The notes below the pieces were generated by a model. That model saw only the letters and a program-made list of their open reading frames with translations, was not told the origin of the DNA and ran no database searches. Positions 33,797 to 43,157 of a stretch of DNA of 64,000 bases are shown here, in pieces. The stretch comes from Vibrio sp. SNU_ST1 (GTDB lineage: Bacteria > Pseudomonadota > Gammaproteobacteria > Enterobacterales > Vibrionaceae). The DNA is taken from assembly GCF_030563405.1 (NCBI RefSeq), contig NZ_CP130748.1, positions 806,001-870,000 of the forward strand, given 5' to 3'. Every line of letters starts with the position of its first letter. The stretch's first letter is position 1. The position numbers were made by a program, and so were the translations under genes.

Positions 33797-35851
33797 ATGA
33801 GTTTTGGCCCAATGGGGATTTCGTCTGGCATGGATATCAATTCCATGGTCAGCAAAATTGTTGATTCGGAGCGTGTGCCTAAACAGCAACAGATCAACAA
33901 TGAACGAACGCGAATCGACACCAGCATTAGTGCCTATGGAAGACTCAGAGAGTCCCTTGATTCGATGAAAAATCTGATGACAAGCTTTCGCCAGGACAAA
34001 GCTTTCGCTGTGCGAACAGTAGAAAGCTCTGATGAAGGTCTTGTCTCTGCAACCGCGACTACCGAAGCGATCGCTGGCAAATATGCTATCGATGTGTTGC
34101 AGCTTGCCCAGAGCCATAAAGTGGCTTCTGATGTACTATCAGAGGACATGAAATTTGGCCCAGGTAAGCTGCAGGTTTCGCTTGGTAAAGAGAGCTTCGA
34201 GACACAAGTTAGTGCTAACTCAAAACTGCGTGATGTTGTTAGAGCAATTAACAGTGCCGGGGATAATCCGGGGGTTCGAGCTTCTATTATTAACGATAAA
34301 GAAGGACCACGGTTAGTCCTCGCTTCAAATATGTCTGGTGAAGACAATCAAATAAAACTCCACGTTGACTCTGAAGATAACAACCCTCTAAAAAAATTAG
34401 AATATAAAACCCTATCGGAAAGACTGAAAGCTTTAGAAGATGCTCGCTCAGTAGCGCAAGGCGTCTTGGCTGATGCTCCTCCCAAATTGGATGCCGACGG
34501 TAACCCTATTCCAGACGGCTTCGCTGTTCCTCTGCGAGACGCTAACGGAAACACTATATTCGATGTAAACGGTAATCCTATTTATGAAAGAAAATCGGAA
34601 CCCGTCGTTGAACCCGAAGATCCTTTCGCTGAATTTGACCGTGACAATTTAACTTATGGTCAAGCTGCGGCAATGGCTGGTCAGAAGGCGCTAGATGCGG
34701 CAGCTTTAGCGGCTTCAGGGATGCCAGAAGATACAATCCCTGGGTGGAACAATACCGCTTCAGGTACATTACTCGATTCTTTTTTTAGACCAGAACTTGA
34801 GCTTGACGAAAAAGCCATAGAGAAAGCAGCTGATATTCCAGGGTGGTCAAATACTGCCGCTGGTACGTTGACGGATTCTTATGTTACTCCCAAAGAGGCA
34901 CAGCAGAAACTCGATGCCGAGAAAGCCAGAATAGAAAGTAAATTGGTTGATGAACGTTCTGAGTTAGCGAAGAGAGTTGAAAGAGGTGAACTAACCCCTC
35001 TGCAGGCTCAGCAATTAGAGAGAGCTAAATTATCTCCAGCAGAACGAGCGCACTTAGAGAAGGTTGATAAAGCTCAAGCTGACCTTGCGTTAGCTCAACA
35101 GTCTTTTGACCAATACAGCGGTATGACTGAAGTGCAAGCCGGACAAAATTCTATGGTTGTTCTAGACGGCATTGCTCAGCTCTCTAGCAATAACAATGTG
35201 ATTGAAGATGCTGTTGAAGGTATTGATATTACGGTTAAAGGTAAAACCCCTAAAGATAAGCCGCCAGCAGAGATAGGTGTTGAGTACGACCGTAATCGTG
35301 TTCGTGAAGATATTGAAGCTTTTGTTAACTCTTATAATCAGTTTTACCAAGTATCTAAAGATTTAGCGGGTGTCGATCCACTGACTGGTCAAAAAGGCCC
35401 TCTCTCTGGCGACAGTACAGTACGCAGTGCAGATTCACGATTGAAAGGTGTGTTCTCATCAAGTATTGAAGACGCGCCAGACAATCTAAAGTCTTTGACT
35501 GAATTTGGCATCACCACCACAAGACAAGGCTCGTTAGAAATCAATTACGATATGCTTGACCGTCAACTCAACAATCACTTTGATAAGTTGGGTGAGTTCT
35601 TTGGTGGTAACAATGGCTTCGCTAAAAAAGTCGAAGATGCGATTCAAGGGATCACTGGTGTTACCGGTTCTATCCGTACGAGAGAGAAGAGCTTGGTCGA
35701 ACAAAACTATCGGTTGGTTGATGACCAAGTCGCACTCGATCGCCGTATGGATAGCCTGCAGAATCGCACGCACTCCAAGTTCACTGCTATGCAGGATGCG
35801 ACCAGCAAGATGCAATCTCAGTTAGGCAGCATGATGAGTGCAATGGGCTAA
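33797..35851 (+). CDS. fliD: Filament cap protein FliD (FlaH)
   Basis: A 684-residue filament cap and flagellin-folding protein. The N-terminal region (MSFGPMGISSGMDINSMVSKI) and the C-terminal region (FNSYNQFYQVSKDLAGVD-like stretch, GITTTRQGSLEIN, coiled coil to 684) are standard. It is longer than the roughly 450-residue enterobacterial form because of a large insert at about 190-450, which contains a duplicated IPGW(N/S)NTA(S/A)GTL box at 314-328 and 347-361 and a Glu/Lys/Ala-rich helix at 365-440. Such inserts form surface-exposed domains. It is 3 nt before flaI. Confidence 0.94.
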   Translation: MSFGPMGISSGMDINSMVSKIVDSERVPKQQQINNERTRIDTSISAYGRLRESLDSMKNLMTSFRQDKAFAVRTVESSDEGLVSATATTEAIAGKYAIDVLQLAQSHKVASDVLSEDMKFGPGKLQVSLGKESFETQVSANSKLRDVVRAINSAGDNPGVRASIINDKEGPRLVLASNMSGEDNQIKLHVDSEDNNPLKKLEYKTLSERLKALEDARSVAQGVLADAPPKLDADGNPIPDGFAVPLRDANGNTIFDVNGNPIYERKSEPVVEPEDPFAEFDRDNLTYGQAAAMAGQKALDAAALAASGMPEDTIPGWNNTASGTLLDSFFRPELELDEKAIEKAADIPGWSNTAAGTLTDSYVTPKEAQQKLDAEKARIESKLVDERSELAKRVERGELTPLQAQQLERAKLSPAERAHLEKVDKAQADLALAQQSFDQYSGMTEVQAGQNSMVVLDGIAQLSSNNNVIEDAVEGIDITVKGKTPKDKPPAEIGVEYDRNRVREDIEAFVNSYNQFYQVSKDLAGVDPLTGQKGPLSGDSTVRSADSRLKGVFSSSIEDAPDNLKSLTEFGITTTRQGSLEINYDMLDRQLNNHFDKLGEFFGGNNGFAKKVEDAIQGITGVTGSIRTREKSLVEQNYRLVDDQVALDRRMDSLQNRTHSKFTAMQDATSKMQSQLGSMMSAMG

Positions 35852-35854
35852 TAG

Positions 35855-36160
35855 ATGAGCAAACTGCTTCAAGAGCTTTGTGAGCTCGATCAATTAATTA
35901 TGTCTAAGCTCGAATTTAGTGAAATTAATGCTGAAGAAATTGTGCATCTTGTCGATAACAGAGAACAGTTATTGCAAAACGTGCTTCAATTAATCGATTC
36001 ATATCCCGACGTTAAGCAAAGCTCCGAGTGGTTTGAAGCCATTTCGAGAACAAGACAATTGGTCGAACTGATGCAGTCTGAGACTGGTCTAGTAGGTAAA
36101 AACTTACATAAATACCGACATGGTGCCAAATCAGTTCAACAATACAAAAAGTTTTTATAG
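35855..36160 (+). CDS. flaI: FliT-like flagellar protein FlaI
   Basis: A 101-residue helical protein in the place of fliT, between fliD and fliS. It shows the NREQLLQNVLQLI and TRQLVELMQSETGLV helices seen in Vibrio FlaI. By position and fold it is probably the FliD export chaperone, but its sequence is far from enterobacterial FliT. It starts 3 nt after fliD and ends 12 nt before fliS. Confidence 0.85.
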   Translation: MSKLLQELCELDQLIMSKLEFSEINAEEIVHLVDNREQLLQNVLQLIDSYPDVKQSSEWFEAISRTRQLVELMQSETGLVGKNLHKYRHGAKSVQQYKKFL

Positions 36161-36172
36161 AAGAGGTTTACT

Positions 36173-36583
36173 ATGCGCGGTTCTTTACAGGCATATAAAA
36201 AGGTATCAGTGGATAGCCAGCTTACAGCTGCCTCACCGCATAAAATTGTTCAGATGCTAATGGCTGGTGCTATCGAGCGCTTGATTCAAGGTAAAGCGGC
36301 AATGCAAGCGGGCAACATCCCGGTGAAAGGTGAGCGACTGAGTAAGGCTCTAGATATCATTATTAGCCTGCGTAGTTGCCTATCGATGTCCGATGGTGGC
36401 GACATTGCGAAAAATCTAGATCAACTTTATGAGTTTATGATCACGCAAATTTCTGCTGCAAATCACAAAAATGATCCCCAGCCAATTGATGATGTTATCG
36501 ATATTATCCGCGAAATTAAGAGCGCTTGGGACCAAATTCCGAATGAATATCACAATTTAACGTCTGCGGACGTAGGTATTTAA
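36173..36583 (+). CDS. fliS: Flagellin export chaperone FliS (FlaJ)
   Basis: A 136-residue four-helix protein that starts MRGSLQAYKKVSVDSQLTAASPHKIVQML, where SPHKIVQML is the FliS signature. It binds the C-terminal D0 helix of flagellins in the cytoplasm and stops them polymerising before export. GAGG precedes the ATG. It ends the flaG-fliS group with a good terminator. Confidence 0.94.
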   Translation: MRGSLQAYKKVSVDSQLTAASPHKIVQMLMAGAIERLIQGKAAMQAGNIPVKGERLSKALDIIISLRSCLSMSDGGDIAKNLDQLYEFMITQISAANHKNDPQPIDDVIDIIREIKSAWDQIPNEYHNLTSADVGI

Positions 36584-36658
36584 AGAAACATCCCAGTTTA
36601 AACCAATCGCATATCTCTGAATTGCTTGGTTGCCTTATTTTTATAATCAAATAAAATA

Positions 36659-36689
36659 GAAGCCATTAGATAGCCTAATGGCTTTTTTC
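36659..36689 (+). terminator. Rho-independent terminator of the flaG-fliS group
   Basis: GCCATTAG and CTAATGGC form an 8-bp perfect stem with loop ATAGC, followed by TTTTTT. Confidence 0.9.
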
Positions 36690-36809
36690 GTTGCTGGTTT
36701 CCTAGATTTGTCCACGTAGATCATAATCATTGATATTTTCTCTGTTTTGTCTCTTACGTCGCTTACCAATTTCCGCATCGCACCAAAATAAAGGCAATAA
36801 TTCCTACTT

Positions 36810-38273
36810 ATGCAAGGTTTGGCAAAACTGCTTGTCGTCGATGATAACGCTCAAAATCGTCACAATTTAAGCACAATATTAGAGTTTGTAGGAGAGAGCT
36901 GCGAAGTAATCAGCTCTGAACAAGCACACAAAGTTGACTGGTCCCTACAGTGGGCCGGTTGCATCATTGGTTCAATTAAAGCCAAAGGCTTCGCATTACT
37001 GAATGAAAAGCTTGTTCATGTTAATCACATCCCTTTACTGGTGATTGGCAAAAACGATTACCCGGTTGACGAACTTACTAACTTTGTTGGTGAACTTGAA
37101 CTTCCTCTTAACTATCCGCAATTAAGTGATGCACTGAGACACTGTAAAGATTTCTTGGGCCGTAAAGGCGTTCAAATTTTACCTTCAGCGCGTAAGAACA
37201 CGCTTTTTCGTAGTCTAGTTGGGCAGAGTGTTGGTATCCAAGAAGTTCGTCACTTGATTGAACAAGTCTCTTCTACTGAGGCAAACGTATTGATTCTTGG
37301 TGAGTCAGGTACAGGCAAAGAGGTTGTAGCACGCAATATTCACTATCATTCTAAACGTCGTTCAGGACCTTTCGTTCCCGTAAACTGTGGCGCTATACCG
37401 CCAGACTTGCTCGAAAGTGAACTGTTTGGTCATGAGAAGGGCGCGTTTACTGGTGCAATTACCGCACGTAAAGGCCGTTTTGAGTTGGCTGAAGGTGGTA
37501 CACTGTTTCTTGATGAAATTGGTGATATGCCAATGGCGATGCAAGTTAAGTTGCTTCGTGTTTTACAAGAACGCAGTTTTGAACGTGTAGGTGGCAATAG
37601 TACCATTCAAGCTGATGTTCGAGTGATTGCGGCAACACACCGCAATCTTGAAAACATGATCGAAGATGATTTGTTCCGTGAAGATCTTTACTATCGCTTA
37701 AACGTTTTCCCAATTGAAATGCCATCGCTTCAGGAGCGAAAAGAAGATGTTCCCCTATTGCTTCAGGAGTTGATGACCAGAATGGAAGCTGAAGGTGGCA
37801 TGCCAATCTGTTTTACTCCTCGTGCAATCAACTCTTTGATGGAGCATTGCTGGCCGGGCAACGTACGTGAGTTAGCTAATTTAGTTGAGCGAATGGTTAT
37901 TTTATATCCAAATAGCTTGGTTGATGTGAATCATCTACCAACTAAATATAGATACAGTGATATCCCAGAGTTTCAGCCAGAGTTTAATAATTTTGCATCA
38001 GAGGAAGAGCAAGAGCGAGATGCTCTTTCTGACTTGTTCTCGGAAGACTTCAGTTTTGAGCAGCACGATGAGCTTGCTGACAATGCGAACGCACCTCAAG
38101 ATTTGCCCGCTGAAGGGGTTAATTTGAAAGAACTACTTGCTGACATGGAAGTGAATATGATCAATCAAGCGTTGGAGGCTCAGGGCGGTATTGTTGCTCG
38201 TGCTGCTGACATGCTTGGAATGCGCAGAACCACTCTGGTCGAAAAAATGCGTAAATATAACTTGCAGCGTTAG
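36810..38273 (+). CDS. flrA: Flagellar master regulator FlrA (sigma-54 enhancer-binding protein)
   Basis: A 487-residue NtrC-family activator. The N-terminal domain (1-120) looks like a receiver but has no acceptor aspartate at the end of strand 3 (it reads WAGCIIG), as in FleQ. The AAA+ domain has Walker A GESGTGKE (about 167-174), the sigma-54 contact loop GAFTGA and Walker [14 protein letters not shown] Fis-type helix-turn-helix closes the protein ([20 protein letters not shown]). It starts the flagellar cascade by turning on class II sigma-54 genes and in V. cholerae is inhibited by c-di-GMP. No sigma-54 or sigma-28 site is seen before it. The ATG has no strong Shine-Dalgarno sequence. 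Confidence 0.95.
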   Translation: MQGLAKLLVVDDNAQNRHNLSTILEFVGESCEVISSEQAHKVDWSLQWAGCIIGSIKAKGFALLNEKLVHVNHIPLLVIGKNDYPVDELTNFVGELELPLNYPQLSDALRHCKDFLGRKGVQILPSARKNTLFRSLVGQSVGIQEVRHLIEQVSSTEANVLILGESGTGKEVVARNIHYHSKRRSGPFVPVNCGAIPPDLLESELFGHEKGAFTGAITARKGRFELAEGGTLFLDEIGDMPMAMQVKLLRVLQERSFERVGGNSTIQADVRVIAATHRNLENMIEDDLFREDLYYRLNVFPIEMPSLQERKEDVPLLLQELMTRMEAEGGMPICFTPRAINSLMEHCWPGNVRELANLVERMVILYPNSLVDVNHLPTKYRYSDIPEFQPEFNNFASEEEQERDALSDLFSEDFSFEQHDELADNANAPQDLPAEGVNLKELLADMEVNMINQALEAQGGIVARAADMLGMRRTTLVEKMRKYNLQR

Positions 38274-38311
38274 TGCCTATTTTTGATGGGAACGAAAACT
38301 AGCACACACAC

Positions 38312-38343
38312 TTTAGCATTTTAGCATTTTAGCATTTTAGCAA
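38312..38343 (+). repeat. Four tandem copies of an 8-bp unit, TTTAGCAT
   Basis: Three exact copies and one ending in A instead of T follow one another between flrA and flrB, and CTTTAGCTA comes just after. The array is within the likely 3' end of the flrA transcript. Confidence 0.8.
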
Positions 38344-38414
38344 CTTTAGCTAAACGAACAGATAAACCATAGTCGAGTTGTTGCTTGCTTAACTATGTGA
38401 TAAATATAGCAAAT

Positions 38415-38450
38415 AGCCTGACTTGTGTTGTACATGTCAGGCTGTTTTAG
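38415..38450 (+). terminator. Hairpin after flrA, probable terminator
   Basis: AGCCTGAC and GTCAGGCT form an 8-bp stem around a 13-nt loop, followed by GTTTTAG. It ends about 20 nt before the flrB start, so it may be an attenuator rather than a full stop. Confidence 0.6.
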
Positions 38451-38471
38451 TATTTGAGGCAAATTTTTGAC

Positions 38472-39512
38472 ATGCATCTATCTAACGAACCAGAAAATCA
38501 ATCACATCTAGATTCTGTTGAGCAACAGGTTGAGCGCTATAAGCAAGTGCTCGATGTTATGCCTGCGGGGGTCATCTTGTTAGATACGCATGGTGAAGTG
38601 AGAGAAGCGAATCCTGAAGCGCACCGTATTCTCGGGGTTGAGTTGGTTGGCGAGAAATGGTTTTCGGTAATACAAAATGCCTTTGAACCAAGGGACGATG
38701 ATGGGCATGAGATCTCATTGAAGAATGGGCGAAAAGTGCGCTTGGCGATTTCAGCTTCGACTACAGGTCAGCTTATTTTGATTACAGACCTGACAGAAAC
38801 TCGCCTGCTGCAGTCTCGTGTGAGCGATCTTCAGCGCTTATCTTCACTTGGTAGAATGGTCGCTTCGCTTGCCCATCAGGTTCGCACGCCGCTTTCTAGT
38901 GCGATGCTGTATGCATCAAACCTTGCCGCGCCAAATTTGCCGCCGGCAACAAAAACGCGTTTTCAATCTAAGCTGATGGATAGGTTGCATGATTTAGAGA
39001 AACAAGTGAATGACATGCTATTGTTTGCCAAAGGTGGCGACAACAAGGTGGTTAAGCCATTCACCATCGCAGAACTCATCATTGAGTTTCATCCTATGGT
39101 GGAGGCTGCGTTAAAAAGCAACCAGATTGATTATTGTCAGGAAGTTGAAGATGAAAAGACTCAAATGTTTGGCAACGCCAATGCTATCGCTTCTGCTTTA
39201 AGTAACCTAGTTTTGAACGCAGTTCAAATTGCGGGTAAGAAATCGCAGATTGATGTGTTTTTTAGACCCGTAAACGGTGAACTTAAGATATCAGTACAAG
39301 ACAGTGGCCCCGGTGTGCCTAAAGAACTTCAAGGTAAAATTATGGAACCTTTCTTTACCACTCGTTCTCAAGGCACAGGTCTAGGTTTAGCTGTTGTACA
39401 AATGGTATGCCGAGCACATGAAGGTCGACTGGAATTGATATCAGAAGAGGGTGACGGCGCATGCTTTACCATGTGTCTACCGTTGGAAAGAAGCTCTTCT
39501 TCTGAAGACTAA
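38472..39512 (+). CDS. flrB: Flagellar sensor histidine kinase FlrB
   Basis: A 346-residue soluble kinase with no membrane segment. It has a PAS domain at about 25-100 (MPAGVILLDTHGEVREANPEA), the phosphoacceptor block SLAHQVRTPLSSAM and an ATPase domain with SNLVLNAVQ (N box), DSGPGVP (G1) and GTGLGLAVVQM (G2). It phosphorylates FlrC. The frame opens at a TTG at 38454; I prefer the ATG at 38472, with GAGG 11 nt before it. flrC follows after 33 nt. I found no sigma-54 site with correct spacing before this gene. Confidence 0.92.
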   Translation: MHLSNEPENQSHLDSVEQQVERYKQVLDVMPAGVILLDTHGEVREANPEAHRILGVELVGEKWFSVIQNAFEPRDDDGHEISLKNGRKVRLAISASTTGQLILITDLTETRLLQSRVSDLQRLSSLGRMVASLAHQVRTPLSSAMLYASNLAAPNLPPATKTRFQSKLMDRLHDLEKQVNDMLLFAKGGDNKVVKPFTIAELIIEFHPMVEAALKSNQIDYCQEVEDEKTQMFGNANAIASALSNLVLNAVQIAGKKSQIDVFFRPVNGELKISVQDSGPGVPKELQGKIMEPFFTTRSQGTGLGLAVVQMVCRAHEGRLELISEEGDGACFTMCLPLERSSSSED

Positions 39513-39545
39513 TAAGTTTTAACTGAATTTACACTGGAGAATCCT

Positions 39546-40955
39546 ATGGCTCAAAGCAAAGTGTTAATCGTCGAAGATGATGAAGGTCTACGCGAGGCCC
39601 TTGTCGATACACTCGCGCTTGCTGGTTACGAGTGGCTGGAAGCGGATTGTGCGGAAGATGCTCTGGTAAAATTGAAATCAAACTCTGTTGATATCGTTGT
39701 CTCTGATGTACAGATGGCAGGTATGGGCGGTTTAGCATTGCTAAGAAACATCAAGCAGCACTGGCCAAATCTTCCGGTTCTATTGATGACGGCCTATGCC
39801 AACATTGAAGATGCGGTCGCGGCAATGAAAGAAGGCGCTATCGATTACATGGCAAAGCCATTTGCACCAGAAGTGCTGTTAAACATGGTAAGCCGTTACG
39901 CTCCCGTAAAGTCGGATGACAATGGCGATGCTATCGTTGCCGATGAGAAAAGTATCAAACTAATGATGCTGGCTGACAAAGTGGCTAAAACCGATGCCAA
40001 TGTGATGGTGCTAGGGCCAAGTGGTTCAGGTAAAGAGGTCATGTCTCGCTATATTCATAACGCTTCGAGCCGTAAAAACGGTCCGTTTGTTGCGATTAAC
40101 TGTGCCGCGATTCCAGATAACATGTTGGAAGCGACACTGTTTGGCTACGATAAAGGTGCGTTCACTGGTGCGATTCAAGCTTGTCCGGGAAAATTTGAGC
40201 AAGCTCAAGGCGGTACTATTTTGTTGGATGAGATCAGCGAAATGGATCTCAGCCTACAAGCGAAATTGCTGCGAGTGTTGCAAGAGCGCGAAGTTGAACG
40301 TCTTGGTAGCCGTAAGAGCATCAAATTGGATGTCCGTGTTCTAGCAACCAGTAACCGCGACCTAAAGCAGTATGTTTCTGAAGGGAATTTCCGTGAAGAT
40401 TTATACTACCGACTGAATGTATTTCCAATTACTTGGCCAGCGCTGTGTGAACGTAAAGGCGATATTGAGCCGCTTGCGAAGCATTTGGTTGAACGTCATT
40501 GCACCAAACTAGGAATGCCTGTTCCTGTTCTGTCTGAGCAAGCCATTAGTAAACTCGTCAATTATCCGTGGCCGGGAAATGTACGTGAACTGGATAATGT
40601 CGTGCAGCGCGCTCTAATTTTGAGTGAGCAAGAAAATATTTCAGGCGAACATATTTTACTTGAAGGTGTTGATTGGCAAGACGCAACTGGGTTACAACAG
40701 ATCGTTGAAGGGAACAGTGTTTCAGCGCCAGAAATTAAGCCTATTGCTGAAGCGAATCCTATCAGTAAAGTTGTAGCAAGTAGTGAGGGGCTTGGAAATG
40801 AGCTTAGAGATCAAGAGTATGCGATCATTCTCGAAACATTGATTGCTTGTCATGGTCGACGTAAAGATATGGCTGAAAAGCTAGGTATTAGCCCTCGTAC
40901 ATTGCGTTATAAATTAGCGAAAATGCGTGATGCTGGAATAGACATTCCAAACTGA
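39546..40955 (+). CDS. flrC: Flagellar response regulator FlrC (sigma-54 activator)
   Basis: A 469-residue NtrC-type regulator. The receiver has the acidic pair VEDDEG and acceptor VVSDVQM, unlike FlrA. The AAA+ domain has Walker A GPSGSGKE, GAFTGA and Walker B GGTILLDEIS. The C-terminus ends in a Fis-type helix-turn-helix (RRKDMAEKLGISPRTLRYKL). Phosphorylated FlrC turns on class III sigma-54 genes, probably including the first flagellin, flgK and flgT. It follows flrB and precedes the fliE promoter. Confidence 0.95.
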   Translation: MAQSKVLIVEDDEGLREALVDTLALAGYEWLEADCAEDALVKLKSNSVDIVVSDVQMAGMGGLALLRNIKQHWPNLPVLLMTAYANIEDAVAAMKEGAIDYMAKPFAPEVLLNMVSRYAPVKSDDNGDAIVADEKSIKLMMLADKVAKTDANVMVLGPSGSGKEVMSRYIHNASSRKNGPFVAINCAAIPDNMLEATLFGYDKGAFTGAIQACPGKFEQAQGGTILLDEISEMDLSLQAKLLRVLQEREVERLGSRKSIKLDVRVLATSNRDLKQYVSEGNFREDLYYRLNVFPITWPALCERKGDIEPLAKHLVERHCTKLGMPVPVLSEQAISKLVNYPWPGNVRELDNVVQRALILSEQENISGEHILLEGVDWQDATGLQQIVEGNSVSAPEIKPIAEANPISKVVASSEGLGNELRDQEYAIILETLIACHGRRKDMAEKLGISPRTLRYKLAKMRDAGIDIPN

Positions 40956-41017
40956 ACATAAATTAGTAGTGTCAGCTTTCTGACTAGTGTATTACGATAG
41001 CTAGTCAAATTGATGCA

Positions 41018-41033
41018 TGGCACGTTAATTGCT
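41018..41033 (+). promoter_or_regulatory. Sigma-54 promoter of the fliE-flhB operon
   Basis: TGGCAC-GTTAA-TTGCT is a full consensus match. It is 55 nt before fliE. Confidence 0.9.
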
Positions 41034-41087
41034 CTGTCAATAATAAAGCTAAATAGATAGTCATAATTTTGACTCCTGAGGTAGTAA

Positions 41088-41399
41088 ATGAGAATAGATG
41101 GTTTACAAGGCGAAATGCAGGCAATGATGATTGAAGCTGCCAGCGCGCGTCCTGCTGCAACGGGCCAAGCGGTTGGTGCAGATTTTGGCAACATGCTGAC
41201 TAATGCCATTAATAATGTGAACTCATTACAAAAGACCTCTGGTAATCTTCAAACTCGTTTTGACAGTGGCGATCAAAGCGTGTCTTTATCTGACGTGATG
41301 ATTGCTCGTAATAAATCTAGTGTGGCTTTTGAAGCGACGATCCAAATTAGAAATAAATTGGTCGAATCGTACAAAGAGCTGATGAACATGCCGGTATAA
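41088..41399 (+). CDS. fliE: MS ring-rod junction protein FliE
   Basis: A 103-residue protein with the C-terminal FliE motif (SVAFEATIQIRNKLVESYKELMNMPV). It joins the MS ring to the proximal rod and is needed for rod export. It is the first gene of a long class II operon, 15 nt before fliF. Confidence 0.94.
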   Translation: MRIDGLQGEMQAMMIEAASARPAATGQAVGADFGNMLTNAINNVNSLQKTSGNLQTRFDSGDQSVSLSDVMIARNKSSVAFEATIQIRNKLVESYKELMNMPV

Positions 41400-41414
41400 G
41401 TTGGGTAGTAAATA

Positions 41415-43157
41415 GTGGCAGATAACAGTCAAACAACAGATTTAACCGTAAGCGATAGCAACGACCACGCACTTATTGCAAGTTCTGATCTAGATGGAGA
41501 AGGGCAAAATACCGATTTAGGTGAGCGCAGTTCATCTAAGTTCGATATGGCCGTCGGTGATCTCGATTTGCTTCGTCAAGTCGTCTTAGTTCTTTCTATC
41601 TCGATCTGTGTAGCGCTTATTGTAATGCTGTTTTTCTGGGTGAAAGAGCCAGAAATGCGTCCATTAGGGGCTTACGAAACAGAAGAGTTGATCCCGGTTC
41701 TTGATTATTTGGATACGCAGAAGATTGAGTACTCTCTTGAAGGGAATACCATCTCGGTACCAGCGAGTGAATATAACTCATTAAAGCTAAATATGGTTCG
41801 AGCGGGATTGAACCAAGAGCGAAACACCGGTGATGATATCCTCATGCAAGACATGGGCTTTGGTGTATCACAACGTTTAGAGAAAGAGCGTCTTAAACTA
41901 AGTCGTGAAAGACAGCTTGCTAAAGCTATTGAACAGATGAAGCAGGTACGTAAAGCTCAAGTTTTACTTGCCTTACCTAAGCAAAGTGTCTTTGTTCGTC
42001 ACAATCAAGAAGCCTCAGCCTCAGTATTCCTGACACTTAAAACGGGGACGAACCTCAAGCAGCAAGAAGTTGATTCTGTTGTGGACATGGTGGCCAGTGC
42101 GGTTCCGGGGATGAAAACTTCGCGAATTACGGTGACCGATCAGCATGGTCGACTTTTGAGCTCTGGCTCTCAGGATCCGATGTCAGCGGCTCGTCGAAAA
42201 GAGCACGAGTTAGAGCGTAATCAAGAGCAAGCGCTACGAGAAAAAATTGACTCTATTTTGATTCCGATTCTTGGGTTTGGTAACTACACGGCTCAGGTTG
42301 ATATTCAACTCGACTTTAGTGCTGTGGAACAAACAAGAAAGCGTTTTGATCCGAATACTCCAGCAACCCGAAGTGAATACACATTAGAAGACTATAATAA
42401 CGGCAACGTTGTGGCTGGTATTCCAGGGGCTTTGAGTAACCAGCCTCCCGCTGATGCTTCGATTCCTCAGGATGTGGCTCAGATGAAAGATGGTACGATG
42501 ATGGGGCAAGGTTCGGTTCACAAAGAAGCGACCCGCAACTTTGAGCTGGATACTACCATTAGTCATGAGCGAAAACAGAGCGGAACGGTTAATCGTCAGA
42601 CCGTATCTGTTGCAATCAAAGATCGCCAATCATTGAATCCTGATACGGGAGAAGTGGTTCACACCCCAATTCCAGCAAGCGAAATTAACGCGATACGTCA
42701 GGTATTGATTGGAACTGTGGGTTTTGATGAAAACCGCGGTGATTTACTCAATGTGTTAAGCATGCAATTTGCACCTCAAGTAACGGATATTGTTGCTGAT
42801 GTACCAATTTGGGAGCATGAGAACTTTAATGATTGGGTTCGTTGGTTTGCGAGTGCGTTGGTTATTATTGTTGTCGTATTGGTGCTGGTTCGCCCTGCAA
42901 TGAAAAAACTGCTTAACCCAGCAGCAGACGATGACGATCAAATGTACGGACCCGACGGCATGCCAATTGGTGCTGACGGCGAAACCAGTTTAATTGGTGG
43001 TGATATTGAAGGTGGTGAGTTATTTGAATTTGGTTCAAGTATCGACCTACCTAACCTTCACAAAGATGAGGACGTACTGAAAGCAGTACGTGCACTTGTA
43101 GCGAATGAACCAGAGCTAGCAGCTCAAGTAGTTAAGAATTGGGTGGCAGATGGCTAA
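41415..43157 (+). CDS. fliF: MS ring protein FliF
   Basis: A 580-residue inner-membrane protein with two membrane segments, at about 53-75 (VLVLSISICVALIVMLFFWV) and about 472-494 (ALVIIVVVLVLV), enclosing the periplasmic ring-building domains. The C-terminal cytoplasmic tail, rich in Asp/Glu and ending LVANEPELAAQVVKNWVADG, binds FliG. The start is a GTG at 41415. It is the first structure formed in flagellar assembly and in Vibrio needs FlhF for its polar position. It overlaps fliG by 8 nt. Confidence 0.95.
   Translation: MADNSQTTDLTVSDSNDHALIASSDLDGEGQNTDLGERSSSKFDMAVGDLDLLRQVVLVLSISICVALIVMLFFWVKEPEMRPLGAYETEELIPVLDYLDTQKIEYSLEGNTISVPASEYNSLKLNMVRAGLNQERNTGDDILMQDMGFGVSQRLEKERLKLSRERQLAKAIEQMKQVRKAQVLLALPKQSVFVRHNQEASASVFLTLKTGTNLKQQEVDSVVDMVASAVPGMKTSRITVTDQHGRLLSSGSQDPMSAARRKEHELERNQEQALREKIDSILIPILGFGNYTAQVDIQLDFSAVEQTRKRFDPNTPATRSEYTLEDYNNGNVVAGIPGALSNQPPADASIPQDVAQMKDGTMMGQGSVHKEATRNFELDTTISHERKQSGTVNRQTVSVAIKDRQSLNPDTGEVVHTPIPASEINAIRQVLIGTVGFDENRGDLLNVLSMQFAPQVTDIVADVPIWEHENFNDWVRWFASALVIIVVVLVLVRPAMKKLLNPAADDDDQMYGPDGMPIGADGETSLIGGDIEGGELFEFGSSIDLPNLHKDEDVLKAVRALVANEPELAAQVVKNWVADG

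Noticed and set aside
38287-38306. GG...GC pattern upstream of flrB as a sigma-54 site
   Set aside because: The spacing is 11 or 12 rather than 10 and the flanking bases do not match.
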